Under the pieces are notes generated by a model. The model had not been told where the DNA came from. It made no database searches and worked only from the letters and a program-made list of their open reading frames with translations. This document shows, piece after piece, positions 45,301 through 56,561 of a stretch of 64,000 nucleotides of DNA; the first letter of the stretch is position 1; each line of letters starts with the position of its first letter. Both the position numbers and the translations under genes were made by a program. The DNA is from Saussurea involucrata (taxonomy: Eukaryota > Streptophyta > Magnoliopsida > Asterales > Asteraceae): contig CM066317.1 of the NCBI GenBank assembly GCA_033807775.1, forward strand, positions 16,627,370-16,691,369, in the 5' to 3' direction.

Positions 45301-46261
45301 ATATACTTTGAGTCCCTGTACTCCATTTTGTTATTATATTAGGGTGTGTATTTAGGTATGGTTTTAAATAACAATAACTAGTGTATTAAATTGTTAACAA
45401 ATGCACATCAAAAGTTACATAGTATCATATTCGTAATTCTGAATTATTGAGAATATCTTCTAATATTAGTTCGGCTAGAGGTGGGATTAAGGTTTAATTG
45501 AGTAAACGAGTGAATGATCTTTAAGAAACAAAAAACAAAAATATTTTTGAATGTTGTGGTCCAAATATTAATGCATATTTAATAACTAGAAGTCTACTCA
45601 CGCAATGCAGCGCGATATATCTCGATTTTAATTCTCTAATTTATTTTAATGTATGGTTTTGAAAAAACGGTCATGTTTTTTTTTTATAAATTTGTTTAAA
45701 GAATGACGATTTTTAAGGAGTTTATCATTTGAGGATTTGAAAGTGGTTAGAGATAAAGATTAATTAATAAAGGCCACGATTTAAAGATTTGAAGGTTGTT
45801 AGAGATAAATATTAATCAAGTAATTAGCATTTAAAAACGGTACATAAAGTTTCATTAGTTGTTTTTAAGAGATTTTAAGTAATTAGCATTAAACAGCGGT
45901 ACATGAACATTTAAGTGTTGTTTTTAAGAGTTTTTCATAAATGTTTTTAATATAGTATAGATAATTAATTACATATTATATTAAGTCAAGAAAATTGATA
46001 TAGAATTATAAATTATAATGATAGCATATCCATTTTAAAATACAAAGAAAGAAGGTCTGATCATCGCAAATATTGCTTTTTAGTATTTTTGTTAGATTTT
46101 TAAATTTTTAATGATGTTTATGATAGATTATGATCATATAAATTGTTTAGTATAATTATATTAGTGTTGTTGTTCAACTTATTTGAATCATGTTTTGGCT
46201 ACAAACATAAAGACATAATAGCACTTTTTGGTTTCGTTATTTTTTAATTTATGATGTAAAT
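45301..46261. other. A+T-rich intergenic sequence
   Basis: No ORF or TE end recognised. It has loose direct repeats (AAGATTAATTAATAAAGGC/AAATATTAATCAAG and TTTAAGTGTTGTTTTTAAGAG variants) around 45740-45940. Confidence 0.5.
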
Positions 46262-46289
46262 AACCACTACTAAATAAACACAGATTTTC

Positions 46290-46830
46290 GACGGATTTTT
46301 CCGACGGATTTTTCGGCTGAAACTTTCCGGCGGATTTCCGACGGAAATTAAAAAAGTCAAAACCCGTTGACTTCCGCCAAAAATCCGCCAAAAATTCCAA
46401 AAAAAATATTTTATTTTTATTTTTTTTAAATCTCGACATATTTTCGGCAGATTTTCGGCAGAATGTAATTAATTATTTTTTTAATTTTGGTCCGTCGAAA
46501 ATCCGCCGGAAATACTTTAATTAGTTAAAAATTAATTAAGAGATTAAAAATTATTTTAAAATCCGCCGAAAATGTTATTTTTAACAAATAATGAATTAAT
46601 TTTTAAAATTTGCCGAAAATCCGTCGGAAAAAATAAATCACATAAATTTAAATGAAAAGTAATTATTTAAATTTCGACAGTAATTATTTAAAATCCGTCG
46701 AAAATTTTAATTTAAAAAAATAAAAAATTAATTTTTAAATTCCGTCGGAAAAATAAATCACATAAATTTAAATGAAAATTAATTATTTAAAATCCGCCGA
46801 AAATCCGTCAAAAATTTTAATTTAAAAAAA
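46290..46830. repeat. CACTA left subterminal repeats
   Basis: Many copies of ATCCG(C/T)CG(G/A)AAA in both orientations, some in hairpin pairs. Confidence 0.8.
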
Positions 46831-47040
46831 TAAAAAATTAATTTTGCAAGATGCTAAAGTGATACTTGCGAAATCTTGGCTATTTTGGTCAATATGTAAA
46901 AAAACTGCTATTAAGTGAATTGGGGGGATCAAAATGGCTATTTTGGACAATTTCCCTATTTAAAACTTCTTTTAGCATGTCAAGTATAGTGTCAAGCCTA
47001 AGACAAAATGTGGAATGCTAAGCATTTGCTTATATATATA
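46831..47040. other. CACTA interior, left flank of the MITE
   Basis: A+T-rich, no gene seen, ending in a (TA)n run (47032-47056) that is the likely MITE target. Confidence 0.4.
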
Positions 47041-47056
47041 TATATATATATATATA

Positions 47057-47364
47057 GGAATGTTCACGTGAGGAGCGCATCAATTTAAGAGAACGTGAGG
47101 AGCACTCTCATGTTTCTGATCACATATGATTTACAACCCTAAAAAATCGGATTAACACGAAAATTCGCGCAAAAGTGGCGCGAGGTGGTTCGCGAGACGT
47201 GCAAGTCGCGGATCATTAATGATTTTAGTTGTAAATCATATGTGATTCATAACTGTCAATTGCTCCTCCAAATCAGTTGTGAATCACATGTGATCCACAG
47301 CTGCCAATCACATGTGATTCATAACTGTCAATTGCTGCTCACGTTCTCACGTTTTGATGCGCTC
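47057..47364. mobile_element. MITE, left part (split by a gypsy insertion)
   Basis: The left inner sequence CACGTGAGGAGCGCATCAA and the right inner sequence (TTTTGATGCG plus CTCCTC, joined across the gypsy) are inverted. The remaining 16 bp or so lie at 55422-55438, and both sides end in TA runs. Inside are three copies of (A)ATCA(C/T)ATGTGAT(T/C) motifs. No coding. Confidence 0.6.
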
Positions 47365-48957
47365 TGTAATAACCAGGTATTTTATCTAATTTAAAATTTG
47401 GAATTTTATAAGTCTTTATGTAGCGTTATATGGAGTTAAGAAATTAAGGGATAACTTTTTATTGTGTAATAGAAGCTTAAGGGTGTATTTTGGTCAAGTG
47501 AAGCAAGTTTAGGGTTTGTTTGGTATTTTACCCAAACCTTGTTAGCCAAAACCGACTCAGTAGTTTAAAGTATAGGAATATCCCAATTTGAGATATTAAA
47601 GCAAAAACCCAAATAGTGTGTGTGTGTGTGTGTGTGTGTGTGAATTCGTTCACGGCAGAGAGAGAGAGAGAGAGAGAAGAAGAACCATTAAAGAAGAAGA
47701 AGAAGATTAAAGTTACTCAGCTGGGATTTTGTGTTTACTGCAGTAACATCAAAGAGGTAATTTTCTGATTTAAACTCTATTTTATGAGAATTAGGCTTCT
47801 TTTGGAATTTGAGGTGGGTTTAGGTAATTTTAGAAGAAGTTGTAAATTTTAGTTACAATTAGAGTGTTAAAAAGAGTTTAGAACACTTATGTGCAAAATC
47901 TGGGTAAAAGATGGATTCCTGCAAATGAGCTGAACTTATCTGAAAAAGACGATGAACAGTGTTCTTGCGAAAAGTAGGAATTCGCAAGCCTTGGTTGCGA
48001 AAAGTCCACTTTTCGCAAGCAGCTAAAGCGCATAGTTAAGTTTTCGTATCTGTTGGTTACGAAAAGTAGGGAACTCGCAACTGTGGGTTGCGAGAAGTGA
48101 GGTTTTCGCATCTGTTGGTTGCGAAAAGTGAGGAACTCGCAACTGTAGGTTGCGAAAAGTGAACTTTTCGTAATAGTGGGTTGCGAAAAGTTGGGTTTTC
48201 CTGTTTATGTGTTAAAGAGTATGTATGCTTTAATTTGTTTCAGATATTAAGGATCTGGGTTAAAAGATAATCTATTTTGAAGAAAGTTTGAAGGACCTTG
48301 CTTAAAAGATCAGGTGAGTTCTATTTTAAAGAGTATTTTACTGGAATACAATATGTGATTAATGAATTGTGATAAGTGTATGAATATGTCATACGTGAGT
48401 GATTATAATGGGATATTATAATTACGTGAGTATTATATGAAAATATAATACGTGGCCGGGCTTTGGACCGGTGTGATAAATTGGCTCGCAACCAATTGAT
48501 TTGGCCATTGGTGGAGGGATAAGGTGGAATGAGACATGTATGATGAATAATTGTTAGTTGGTATTATCTTACGTGTGTGGTATTTGTATTTATATAAATA
48601 GTGTTTTATATAAATGAGTTTTGAATGAATTACAAATGTCAGGGATTTACTCACTAGACCCTTAGGTCTAACCCTCATTTTCTGTTTTAAAAATTATGTA
48701 TTCCAGGTGGTGATTCCAGTAAGAACAAGTAATTAGAATACTTGTTGGCTAGCTTTGGAGAAGATTATCATCATGATGCTACAGATGCTTTTGTAGTTAT
48801 AATTTTGTTATCATTATGTAATTCAAAGTGGATCAAGTTGTAATGAATTTTTATGTTCAGACTTTAGATGGGACCAAATGTGAATGATGAAGTAATTTGT
48901 TGTAAATATGTTATGGAATGTATGTTATATGCATGTTTCGTTTTGCGGGATGTTACA
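47365..48957 (+). repeat. 5' LTR of the gypsy element at 47365
   Basis: 1,593 bp with (GT)n and (AG)n tracts (47618-47678), a TTGCGAAAAGT array (47945-48200) and the hairpin TAGACC-CTTA-GGTCTA (48655-48670). Confidence 0.95.
47945..48200. repeat. TTGCGAAAAGT repeat array in the gypsy LTR
   Basis: About ten copies of GGTTGCGAAAAGT or its complement ACTTTTCGCAA, alternating with AACTCGCAACTGT. The second copy is at about 54423-54660. Several neighbouring copies are in opposite orientation and can fold on each other. Confidence 0.85.
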
Positions 48958-49219
48958 GATGGTATCAGAGCCCTAGTTTAAGGGATTTAGGTATTAGTAT
49001 CTGTACCTAGACTTAAACTGCATGTGAAGTAGGATGTCCCTATTATTTTTAAAACCTGGGGATGCTAAGTATAAAAGGTGGAAGGAACATCATGTAAGGT
49101 AATTTCAAATTACACCAGGCCAGTGTAATTATGATTTTACAGGTGCATGTTTGAACTGGAATACCTTGTTATATAGGGTATGTGCTTATGTGTATATTAA
49201 CTTTGTTTGAATCTACAGA

Positions 49220-52200
49220 ATGGCAAGTGGCACTAGACAAAGGAATCAAAGAGGAGGAAGGAATTCGGGTGGAGGGAATCCACCAATAGGAACAGGGGGA
49301 AGAGGAGGAGATCGTGGTAGAGGCTGTACCGGAAGGGGAACTGGGGGCCGAACTGGAGGAAGAACACAACCACAGGGCACAGAGTTTGTTACACGGGACG
49401 ATTTGATGGCAGAAATGGGAAGGTTACAAGATAACATACAAGCTATGTTTGAACATAATCGCCACAATGAAACTGAAAGATCAAATCCGGAACACGAAGT
49501 TGAAATACCACTTACTTCTACTATCTTACCGATGATGAAAAGGTGTGACTATAAAATGTTTCTTAGTTGTAAGCCCCCTACATACTCAAGAGACCGAGAT
49601 CCAGTAAAGGCGATGAGGTGGCTGAAAGAACTAGAGGCCATCTTCAAGACATGTAAGTGTGCTGAAGAAGACAAAGTGCTTTATGGAGCTGCGATGCTGA
49701 AAGGGGATGCTCTGTATTGGTGGGAGGCTCATATAGAATCAAGAGGAACGGATGTTTACACTACTTTTGCATGGGAGGAATTTGTGTTAGCTTTCACAAC
49801 GCACTTCTGCCCACAAGCTGCTGTCAGACAGTTAGAAGAAGAATTCATGAATCTACAACAAGGAAATCTGTCGGTTAGAGATTATACTGCACGATTTTTG
49901 GAGAAGTCTCGTTTTGCAGGATATTATGTTGCTACAGAAAAGATGAAAATGGAGAGGTTTATTTATGGGTTAAATTCAGAAGTTCGAAGATTGGTGACTG
50001 CAACAAGGCCAGATACTTTTACAGCTGCGGTGGATGCTGCCGAGAATGTGGAAAGAGATAATAAAAGGGATGCCGGTGATAAGAGCTTGGGGAAAAGGAA
50101 ATGGGAAGGACCGCCACATGATCCAAAGAGGTCTAGATTCCAGAGGTTTGATAACCGTCCGCCGTTCCGACCAGCGGAAAGACCATGTCCGAAATGTAAT
50201 CGCTACCATCAGGGAAATTGTCAAGTGGAATCGCGGGTTTGTTTTAAATGTGGGAAAACTGGGCATGTTGTAAAGGATTGTCGAGTAACACGATTTTGCT
50301 TTTTGTGCAATTCTCCGGATCACCTTCAATCAGATTGTCCGCGGGGTAGAATACAATCCGGGGGTACATCGGGGAAGCCAGCCATTACTAGACCAGTAGT
50401 TCCAAGAATAGAACCGCCCAGAACGAGGGGTCGTACATTTCAAATGACAGCGAAAGAGGCGGAGGAAACTCCAGATGTGGTTACAGGTACATTTTTCATA
50501 AACTCCACGCGTGCTAAAGTGTTATTTGATTCTGGTGCAAACCGATCTTTTGTGTCTCCATCTTTTGCTGCTCACATGCATTTAGAGCCTAAAATGTTAA
50601 AACATGCCTTATTAGTAGATACTGAAAATGATAAGCAAGTGGCAGTTAAAGAGATTTATGATTGTTGTATGATAGACATAGAGGGGTGTGGAGTACCGAT
50701 ACAACTGTTCCCAATAGCCTTGATTGAATTTGATGTGGTAGTAGGAATGGATTGGCTAGCTGAGAATCAGGCCAACATAGTTTGTGATAAGAAAATAATC
50801 CATGTCGTTTTACCCGATAAGAGATCAGTAGTAATTTATGGAGATCGAAAGAATCATCAGTCCAGTCTTATATCTATGGTAAAAGCCCGTAAATGTGTTA
50901 ATAAGGGTTGCTCTAGCTATCTAGCCTATGTGATAGATAGTAGGCCTGAAAAGTGTAAGCTGGAAGATATTTCCATTGTTAGTGAATACCCAGAGGTTTT
51001 TCCTGAAGACTTGAATAGTCTTCCTCCTGTTAGGCAAGTAGAATTTGGAATAGACCTGGTACCTGGAGCCGATCCCATCGCTCGTGCGCCGTACAGATTA
51101 GCACCACCAGAAATGAAAGAAATGATGTCACAGCTTCAAGATTTATCTGATAAGGGCTTCATCAGACCCAGCTCATCGCCATGGGGTGCACCAGTTTTAT
51201 TTGTGAAGAAGAAAGACGGTTCAATGAGAATGTGTATCGATTATCGGGAGTTGAACAAGCGCACGATCAAGAACAAGTATCCACTTCCAAGAATTGATGA
51301 TCTTTTCGATCAATTAGTTGGAGCTTGTTACTTCTCCAAGATTGATCTCAGATCTGGCTACCATCAGTTGAAGGTTAAGGAAGAGGATGTTTTAAAGACT
51401 GCATTTCGCACAAGATACGGCCACTACGAATTTTTAGTAATGCCTTTCGGATTGACGAACGCTCCAGCCGCTTTTATGGATCTAATGAATCGGGTATGTA
51501 AGCCTTATCTCGATAAATTTGTCATTGTGTTTATCGATGATATACTTATTTATTCCCGATCCCAAGAGGATCATGCGCAACATCTTCGTTTGATTTTGGA
51601 GTTATTGAAGAAAGAAAAGTTGTACGCTAAGTTCTCTAAATGTGAATTCTGGTTGCGGGAAGTTCAGTTTTTGGGTCACGTAGTTTTAGAGAAGGGTATA
51701 CAAGTCGATCCAGCGAAAGTGGAAGCAATTGAAAGATGGGAACCTTCGAAGACAGCAACCGAAGTACGTAGTTTTCTGGGTCTAGCCGGATATTACCGGA
51801 AATTTATAAAAGACTTTTCTCGAATCGCGACACCATTAACCAAGCTGACTCGGAAGAATTTAAAGTTTGAATGGAAGGCAGAACAGGACGAGGCATTCAG
51901 AATATTGAAGGAGAAACTCTGCAGCGCGCCGATATTAGCATTGCCAGAAGGTTCAGATGATTTTGTGGTCTACAGTGATGCTTCTAAGCTGGGTTTGGGA
52001 TGTGTACTCATGCAACGTGGAAAGGTGATTTCTTATGCTTCTCGTCAACTAAAGGATCATGAAAGACAATATCCTACTCATGACATGGAACTAGCAGCAG
52101 TTGTTTTTGCCTTGAAGATTTGGAGACATTATCTTTATGGTTCTAAATGTCAAATTTTCACTGACCATAAGAGTCTCCAACATCTTTTTGATCAGAAGGA

Positions 52201-53107
52201 ACTTAATATGAGGCAAAGAAGGTGGTTGGAATTGGTAAATGATTATGATTGTGAAATCCTTTATCACCCCGGGAAGGCGAACGTGGTGGCAGATGCGCTA
52301 AGTCGTCAAGAAAGGAGTGGAACGATAAAAGCAATATCTCTTCGAGCTGAACTGCTCCCAAATATTTTTGACGAATTATTGAAATGCCAAATAGATGCTT
52401 ATCAAGAAGAAAGTTTGAAGTCAGAACGGTTGGTTGGGATATCAGCACTGCTTGGTAAAGATGACCGTGGGTTGTTGTGTATGGGAAACAGAATTTGGGT
52501 ACCTCGTTTGGGTGGATTACGTGATCGTGTACTACAAGAGGCTCATCAATCTCGATTTTCTATTCACCCAGGTACAAATAAAATGTATAGAGATTTGAAA
52601 CAATTCTATTGGTGGCCGGGAATGAAGAGAAGTGTTGCTAAGTATGTGGAAGATTGTACTACCTGCAAGAAAGTAAAAATTGAGCATCAGAAACCGTTTG
52701 GCCAGTTACAACGACTAGATATACCAATGTGGAAATGGGATCAGATCACTACTGATTTTATTACCAAGTTGCCTAGAACTTCAAAGGGACTCGATTCGAT
52801 TTGGGTGATTGTGGATAGATTGACGAAGTCTGCTCACTTCTTGCCGATAAAAGAAACTGATTCCTTGGAACGTTTAGCTAAATTGTACATTAATGAAATA
52901 GTAACTCGACATGGAATTCCAATCTCGATTATTTCCGATCGAGATAGTCGTTTTACTTCTAGATTTTGGAGAAGCTTTCAAAAAGAGATGGGAACGCAGA
53001 TAAAGTTGAGCACAACATATCATCCACAGACAGACGGGCAGAGTGAAAGAACAATCCAGACTTTAGAAGATATGCTCCGGGCTTGTATAGTGGATTTTGG
53101 GGGATGA
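49220..53107 (+). CDS. Gypsy gag-pol polyprotein (to the internal stop)
   Basis: 1,295 codons from the ATG at 49220, about 260 bp after the LTR. In order: Gly/Arg-rich N-terminus; capsid domain (residues about 110-260, MRWLKELEAIFKTCKC, FCPQAAVRQLEEEFMNLQQ); three Cys/His knuckles (about 323-375); protease DSGA (about 437) with IVGMDWLAENQ; RT with YPLPRIDDLFDQL and FIDDIL (about 770); RNase H YSDASKLGLG (about 918); integrase HHCC zinc domain (about 1,110-1,150); and a DDE core with the Glu of GQSERTIQ near 1,275. Everything needed for replication up to the integrase core is present. TGA at 53105-53107 ends it. Confidence 0.96.
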   Translation: MASGTRQRNQRGGRNSGGGNPPIGTGGRGGDRGRGCTGRGTGGRTGGRTQPQGTEFVTRDDLMAEMGRLQDNIQAMFEHNRHNETERSNPEHEVEIPLTSTILPMMKRCDYKMFLSCKPPTYSRDRDPVKAMRWLKELEAIFKTCKCAEEDKVLYGAAMLKGDALYWWEAHIESRGTDVYTTFAWEEFVLAFTTHFCPQAAVRQLEEEFMNLQQGNLSVRDYTARFLEKSRFAGYYVATEKMKMERFIYGLNSEVRRLVTATRPDTFTAAVDAAENVERDNKRDAGDKSLGKRKWEGPPHDPKRSRFQRFDNRPPFRPAERPCPKCNRYHQGNCQVESRVCFKCGKTGHVVKDCRVTRFCFLCNSPDHLQSDCPRGRIQSGGTSGKPAITRPVVPRIEPPRTRGRTFQMTAKEAEETPDVVTGTFFINSTRAKVLFDSGANRSFVSPSFAAHMHLEPKMLKHALLVDTENDKQVAVKEIYDCCMIDIEGCGVPIQLFPIALIEFDVVVGMDWLAENQANIVCDKKIIHVVLPDKRSVVIYGDRKNHQSSLISMVKARKCVNKGCSSYLAYVIDSRPEKCKLEDISIVSEYPEVFPEDLNSLPPVRQVEFGIDLVPGADPIARAPYRLAPPEMKEMMSQLQDLSDKGFIRPSSSPWGAPVLFVKKKDGSMRMCIDYRELNKRTIKNKYPLPRIDDLFDQLVGACYFSKIDLRSGYHQLKVKEEDVLKTAFRTRYGHYEFLVMPFGLTNAPAAFMDLMNRVCKPYLDKFVIVFIDDILIYSRSQEDHAQHLRLILELLKKEKLYAKFSKCEFWLREVQFLGHVVLEKGIQVDPAKVEAIERWEPSKTATEVRSFLGLAGYYRKFIKDFSRIATPLTKLTRKNLKFEWKAEQDEAFRILKEKLCSAPILALPEGSDDFVVYSDASKLGLGCVLMQRGKVISYASRQLKDHERQYPTHDMELAAVVFALKIWRHYLYGSKCQIFTDHKSLQHLFDQKELNMRQRRWLELVNDYDCEILYHPGKANVVADALSRQERSGTIKAISLRAELLPNIFDELLKCQIDAYQEESLKSERLVGISALLGKDDRGLLCMGNRIWVPRLGGLRDRVLQEAHQSRFSIHPGTNKMYRDLKQFYWWPGMKRSVAKYVEDCTTCKKVKIEHQKPFGQLQRLDIPMWKWDQITTDFITKLPRTSKGLDSIWVIVDRLTKSAHFLPIKETDSLERLAKLYINEIVTRHGIPISIISDRDSRFTSRFWRSFQKEMGTQIKLSTTYHPQTDGQSERTIQTLEDMLRACIVDFGG

Positions 53108-53791
53108 TGGGATAAACATTTACCTTTGATAGAATTCGCCTACAACAACAGTTATCATTCTAGCATCCAAGCGGCACCGTTTGAAGTATTGTATGGTAGA
53201 AAATGCAGAACGCCTCTATGTTGTAATGAAGTGGGGGAGAAGCAATTGGCAGGGCCAGAAATAGTACAGTTAACAGCAGATAAGATTACCCAGATTCGGG
53301 ATAAATTGAGAACAGCTCAAGACAGACAGAAAAGCTATGCTGATCGACGTCGGAAACCGTTAGAGTTTCAGGTTGGTGATTTTGTAATGTTGAAAGTATC
53401 GCCCTGGAAAGGAGTCATACGTTTTGGGAAGCAAGGTAAACTCAGTCCGAGGTATATTGGTCCATTTGCAGTTACAGAAAGAATTGGGGAAGTGGCTTAC
53501 CGACTAGATTTACCTCCAGAATTAAGCAGGATTCACAACGCGTTCCATGTATCAAATTTTAGGAAATGTTTGGTGACTTCAGACCAGGCAGTCTCTCTAC
53601 CGGATATCCAGGTTGATGAAAAGCTGAACTATGTGGAGGAACCGGAAGCTATAGTTGATCACAAAGTCAAAGTATTGAGGAACAAAGAGATCAGACAGGT
53701 AAAGGTTCAGTGGAAACATCATAAGGGTCAGGATGCGACGTGGGAATCGGAGTCGGAAATGAGAGCCAAATACCCTCATCTGTTCTCTTAA
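53108..53791 (+). pseudogene. Integrase C-terminus and chromodomain after the internal stop
   Basis: It continues in the same frame immediately after the TGA: WDKHLPLIEFAYNNSYHSS, then the GPF/Y module (RYIGPFAVTERIG) and chromodomain (EPEAIVDHKVKVLRNKE, VKVQWKHHKGQDATWE, YPHLF) to TAA at 53789-53791. Relatives have an ordinary codon (Asn in the element at 35721) where the TGA lies, so this is a point nonsense change, not a natural boundary. The chromodomain would be lost from the product unless the stop is read through. Confidence 0.9.
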
Positions 53792-53829
53792 CTGAATTCC
53801 GGGACGGAATTCTTTTAAGGGGGAGATGT

Positions 53830-55416
53830 TGTAATAACCAGGTATTTTATCTAATTTAAAATTTGGAATTTTATAAGTCTTTATGTAGCGTTATATGGAG
53901 TTAAGAAATTAAGGGATAACTTTTTATTGTGTAATAGAAGCTTAAGGGTGTATTTTGGTCAAGTGAAGCAAGTTTAGGGTTTGTTTGGTATTTTACCCAA
54001 ACCTTGTTAGCCAAAACCGACTCAGTAGTTTAAAGTATAGGAATATCCCAATTTGAGATATTAAAGCAAAAACCCAAATAGTGTGTGTGTGTGTGTGTGT
54101 GTGAATTCGTTCACGGCAGAGAGAGAGAGAGAGAGAAGAAGAACCATCGAAGAAGAAGAAGAAGATTAATGTTACTCAGCTGGGATTTTGTGTTTACTGC
54201 AGTAACATCAAAGAGGTAATTTTCTGATTTAAACTCTCTTTTATGAGAATTAGGCTTCTTTTGGAATTTGAGGTGGGTTTAGGTAATTTTAGAAGAAGTT
54301 GTAAATTTTAGTTACAATTAGAGTGTTAAAAAGAGTTTAGAACACTTATGTGCAAAATCTGGGTAAAAGATGGATTCCTGCAAATGAGCTGAACTTATCT
54401 GAAAAAGACGATGAACAGTGTTCTTGCGAAAAGTAGGAATTCGCAAGCCTTGGTTGCGAAAAGTCCACTTTTCGCAAGCAGCTAAAGCGCATAGTTAAGT
54501 TTTCGTATCTGTTGGTTACGAAAAGTAGGGAACTCGCAACTGTGGGTTGCGAGAAGTGAGGTTTTCGCATCTGTTGGTTGCGAAAAGTGAGGAACTCGCA
54601 ACTGTAGGTTGCGAAAAGTGAACTTTTCGTAATAGTGGGTTGCGAAAAGTTGGGTTTTCCTGTTTATGTGTTAAAGAGTATGTATGCTTTAATTTGTTTC
54701 AGATATTAAGGACCTGGGTTAAAAGATAATCTATTTTGAAGAAAGTTTGAAGGACCTTGCTTAAAAGATCAGGTGAGTTCTATTTTAAAGAGTATTTTAC
54801 TGGAATACAATATGTGATTAATGAATTGTGATAAGTGTATGAATATGTCATACGTGAGTGATTATAATGGGATATTATAATTACGTGAGTATTATATGAA
54901 AATATAATACGTGGCCGGGCTTTGGACCGGTGTGATAAATTGGCTCGCAACCAATTGATTTGGCCATTGGTGGAGGGATAAGGTGGAATGAGACAGGTAT
55001 GATGAATAATTGTTAGTTGGTATTATCTTACGTGTGTGGTATTTGTATTTATATAAATAGTGTTTTATATAAATGAGTTTTGAATGAATTACAAATGTCA
55101 GGGATTTACTCACTAGACCCTTAGGTCTAACCCTCATTTTCTGTTTTAAAAATTATGTATTGCAGGTGGTGATTCCAGTAAGAACAAGTAATTAGAATAC
55201 TTGTTGGCTAGCTTTGGAGAAGATTATCATCATGATGCTACAAATGCTTTTGTAGTTATAATTTTGTTATCATTATGTAATTCAAAGTGGATCAAGTTGT
55301 AATGAATTTTTATGTTCAGACTTTAGTTGGGACCAAATGTGAATGATGAAGTAATTTGTTGTAAATATGTTATGGAATGTATGTTATATGTATGTTTCGT
55401 TTTGCGGGATGTTACA
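53830..55416 (+). repeat. 3' LTR of the gypsy element at 47365
   Basis: 1,587 bp partner; shorter GT and AG tracts. Hairpin at 55114-55129. Confidence 0.95.
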
Positions 55417-55450
55417 CGCTCCTCATTTGAACCCGCCCATATATATATAT

Positions 55451-55798
55451 AGGGGTGGTATCGGGTACAAACCAAATGGTTTGTACAAACTGTACAAACT
55501 CATATCCACCAATCACGTAATTTCTTTTTTTTATCCATAAAGGTATTTTAGGGCTTTTAGCATATTTTTTCATCTCCACCAATCACGTAACTTTTTTTTA
55601 TATCCATAACTTCTTTTTTTATATCCATAAGGGTATTTTAGGGCTCCATCGAAAAATATAGATTCATGAAGCCAAATTATATATTCATGAAGCCAAAATA
55701 TAGATTCATGAAGCCAAATTATACAAATTGCAGATTCATGAAGGTAGATTGAGTTTGTACGTGTTTGTACAATCCATTTGGTTTGTATTTGATATATA
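55451..55798. mobile_element. MITE with TACAAACCAAATGG terminal repeats
   Basis: The left end (GGTACAAACCAAATGGTTTGTACAA region) and right end (TTGTACAATCCATTTGGTTTGTATTTGATA region) are inverted over about 45 bp, set between TA runs. The interior has two copies of CATCTCCACCAATCACGTAA-like sequence and four copies of a TAGATTCATGAAGCCAAA repeat (55655-55745). No coding. Confidence 0.65.
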
Positions 55799-55836
55799 GA
55801 TATCTATATATATATATATATATATAAATTATGTAC

Positions 55837-56561
55837 CTTTTCTCCTTCTCTATTCAGAAGCATCATGGATTCAACTACACCTGCTGATCCCCTCCTCTTA
55901 TGATTCGAAGATTCTAAATCAGCAGACTTTACATCATCTTTCGGTTTATAACTATACTTATGTATTGTTGTTCCAGGTTTATGAAAGCCATCGGAAGTTG
56001 AAGTGCTACAAACAAATAATAATACAAATTCAAAACATTAGATAACATAAAAATCATGGGAATTAATACCATCAACTCGTCTTATGAGCCCCTCAGCCTT
56101 CTTTGCAATTTGTTTTATTTGATACACTATGCTTTATAAACTAGTTAATAGCGAAAGATATATTTCATAGGAACTAATTAGACACCAATCACACCGTTAG
56201 CTAGGCAAATATAAAGAGGTAATCCTATGTGGTATTAGCAGCATTCAATAACTAAAACCAAAGAGTTCTCACTTGCTTAGTTCACCTGTCACTTTCCTCA
56301 ACTAAACGTTCTTTGGGTATCGATGGATCAGATAATCCCTCCTTAGCCAGATCATCACCTGCCTGCAATTTGGTCAAATAAACCATTAGGCCTGGGAAAA
56401 GTAATAGGAACCGTTAGTATAAATCACAATATCATATATTACAGAAAGAAAGAAAGAAAGAAAGAAGAAGAAGAACTATTATTAACCTACCTCAACGCTA
56501 GGAGAATCACTTTTGTTACCATCTTGTTGGCTGTCCAACTCTATCCATAGCACGACTATAG
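55837..56561 (-). pseudogene. Three-exon gene fragment inside the CACTA element (unrecognised)
   Basis: On the minus strand three segments have splice-like borders and compatible phases. Exon A is 56491-56561 (acceptor TTTAG, donor GTAGGT) and contains IVVLWIELDSQQDGNKSDS. Exon B is 56286-56362 (acceptor TTGCAG, donor GTGAAC) and contains AGDDLAKEGLSDPS. Exon C is about 55837-56005 (acceptor TTTGTAG, possible donor GTACAT) and contains KPGTTIHKYSYKPKDD and NHKRRGSAGVVESMMLLNRE. Exon B ends with two bases of a codon that exon C completes. No family is recognised. It may be a host gene piece captured by the CACTA element or part of the element's own non-transposase gene. No start or stop is assigned. 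Confidence 0.5.
56441..56475. repeat. (GAAA)n/(GAA)n microsatellite
   Basis: Lies in the putative intron between exons A and B; pyrimidine-rich on the coding strand. Confidence 0.8.

Larger units (their letters stand above)
47365..55416 (+). mobile_element. Ty3/gypsy chromovirus, young and nearly intact
   Basis: LTRs 47365-48957 and 53830-55416 differ at about ten sites plus microsatellite length, and a perfect 5-bp duplication CGCTC flanks them (47360-47364 and 55417-55421). Primer site TGGTATCAGAGC at 48960-48971; purine tract AAGGGGGAGATG before the 3' LTR. One 4.57-kb frame encodes gag-pol with a chromodomain and is broken by a single TGA at 53105. Low LTR divergence argues for an insertion within the last few hundred thousand years at commonly assumed plant rates. 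Confidence 0.97.

Noticed and set aside
46188..46439. Minus-strand ORF of 83 residues (SRFKKNKNKIFFLEF...)
   Set aside because: It spans the CACTA end and its subterminal repeats; repeat translation only.
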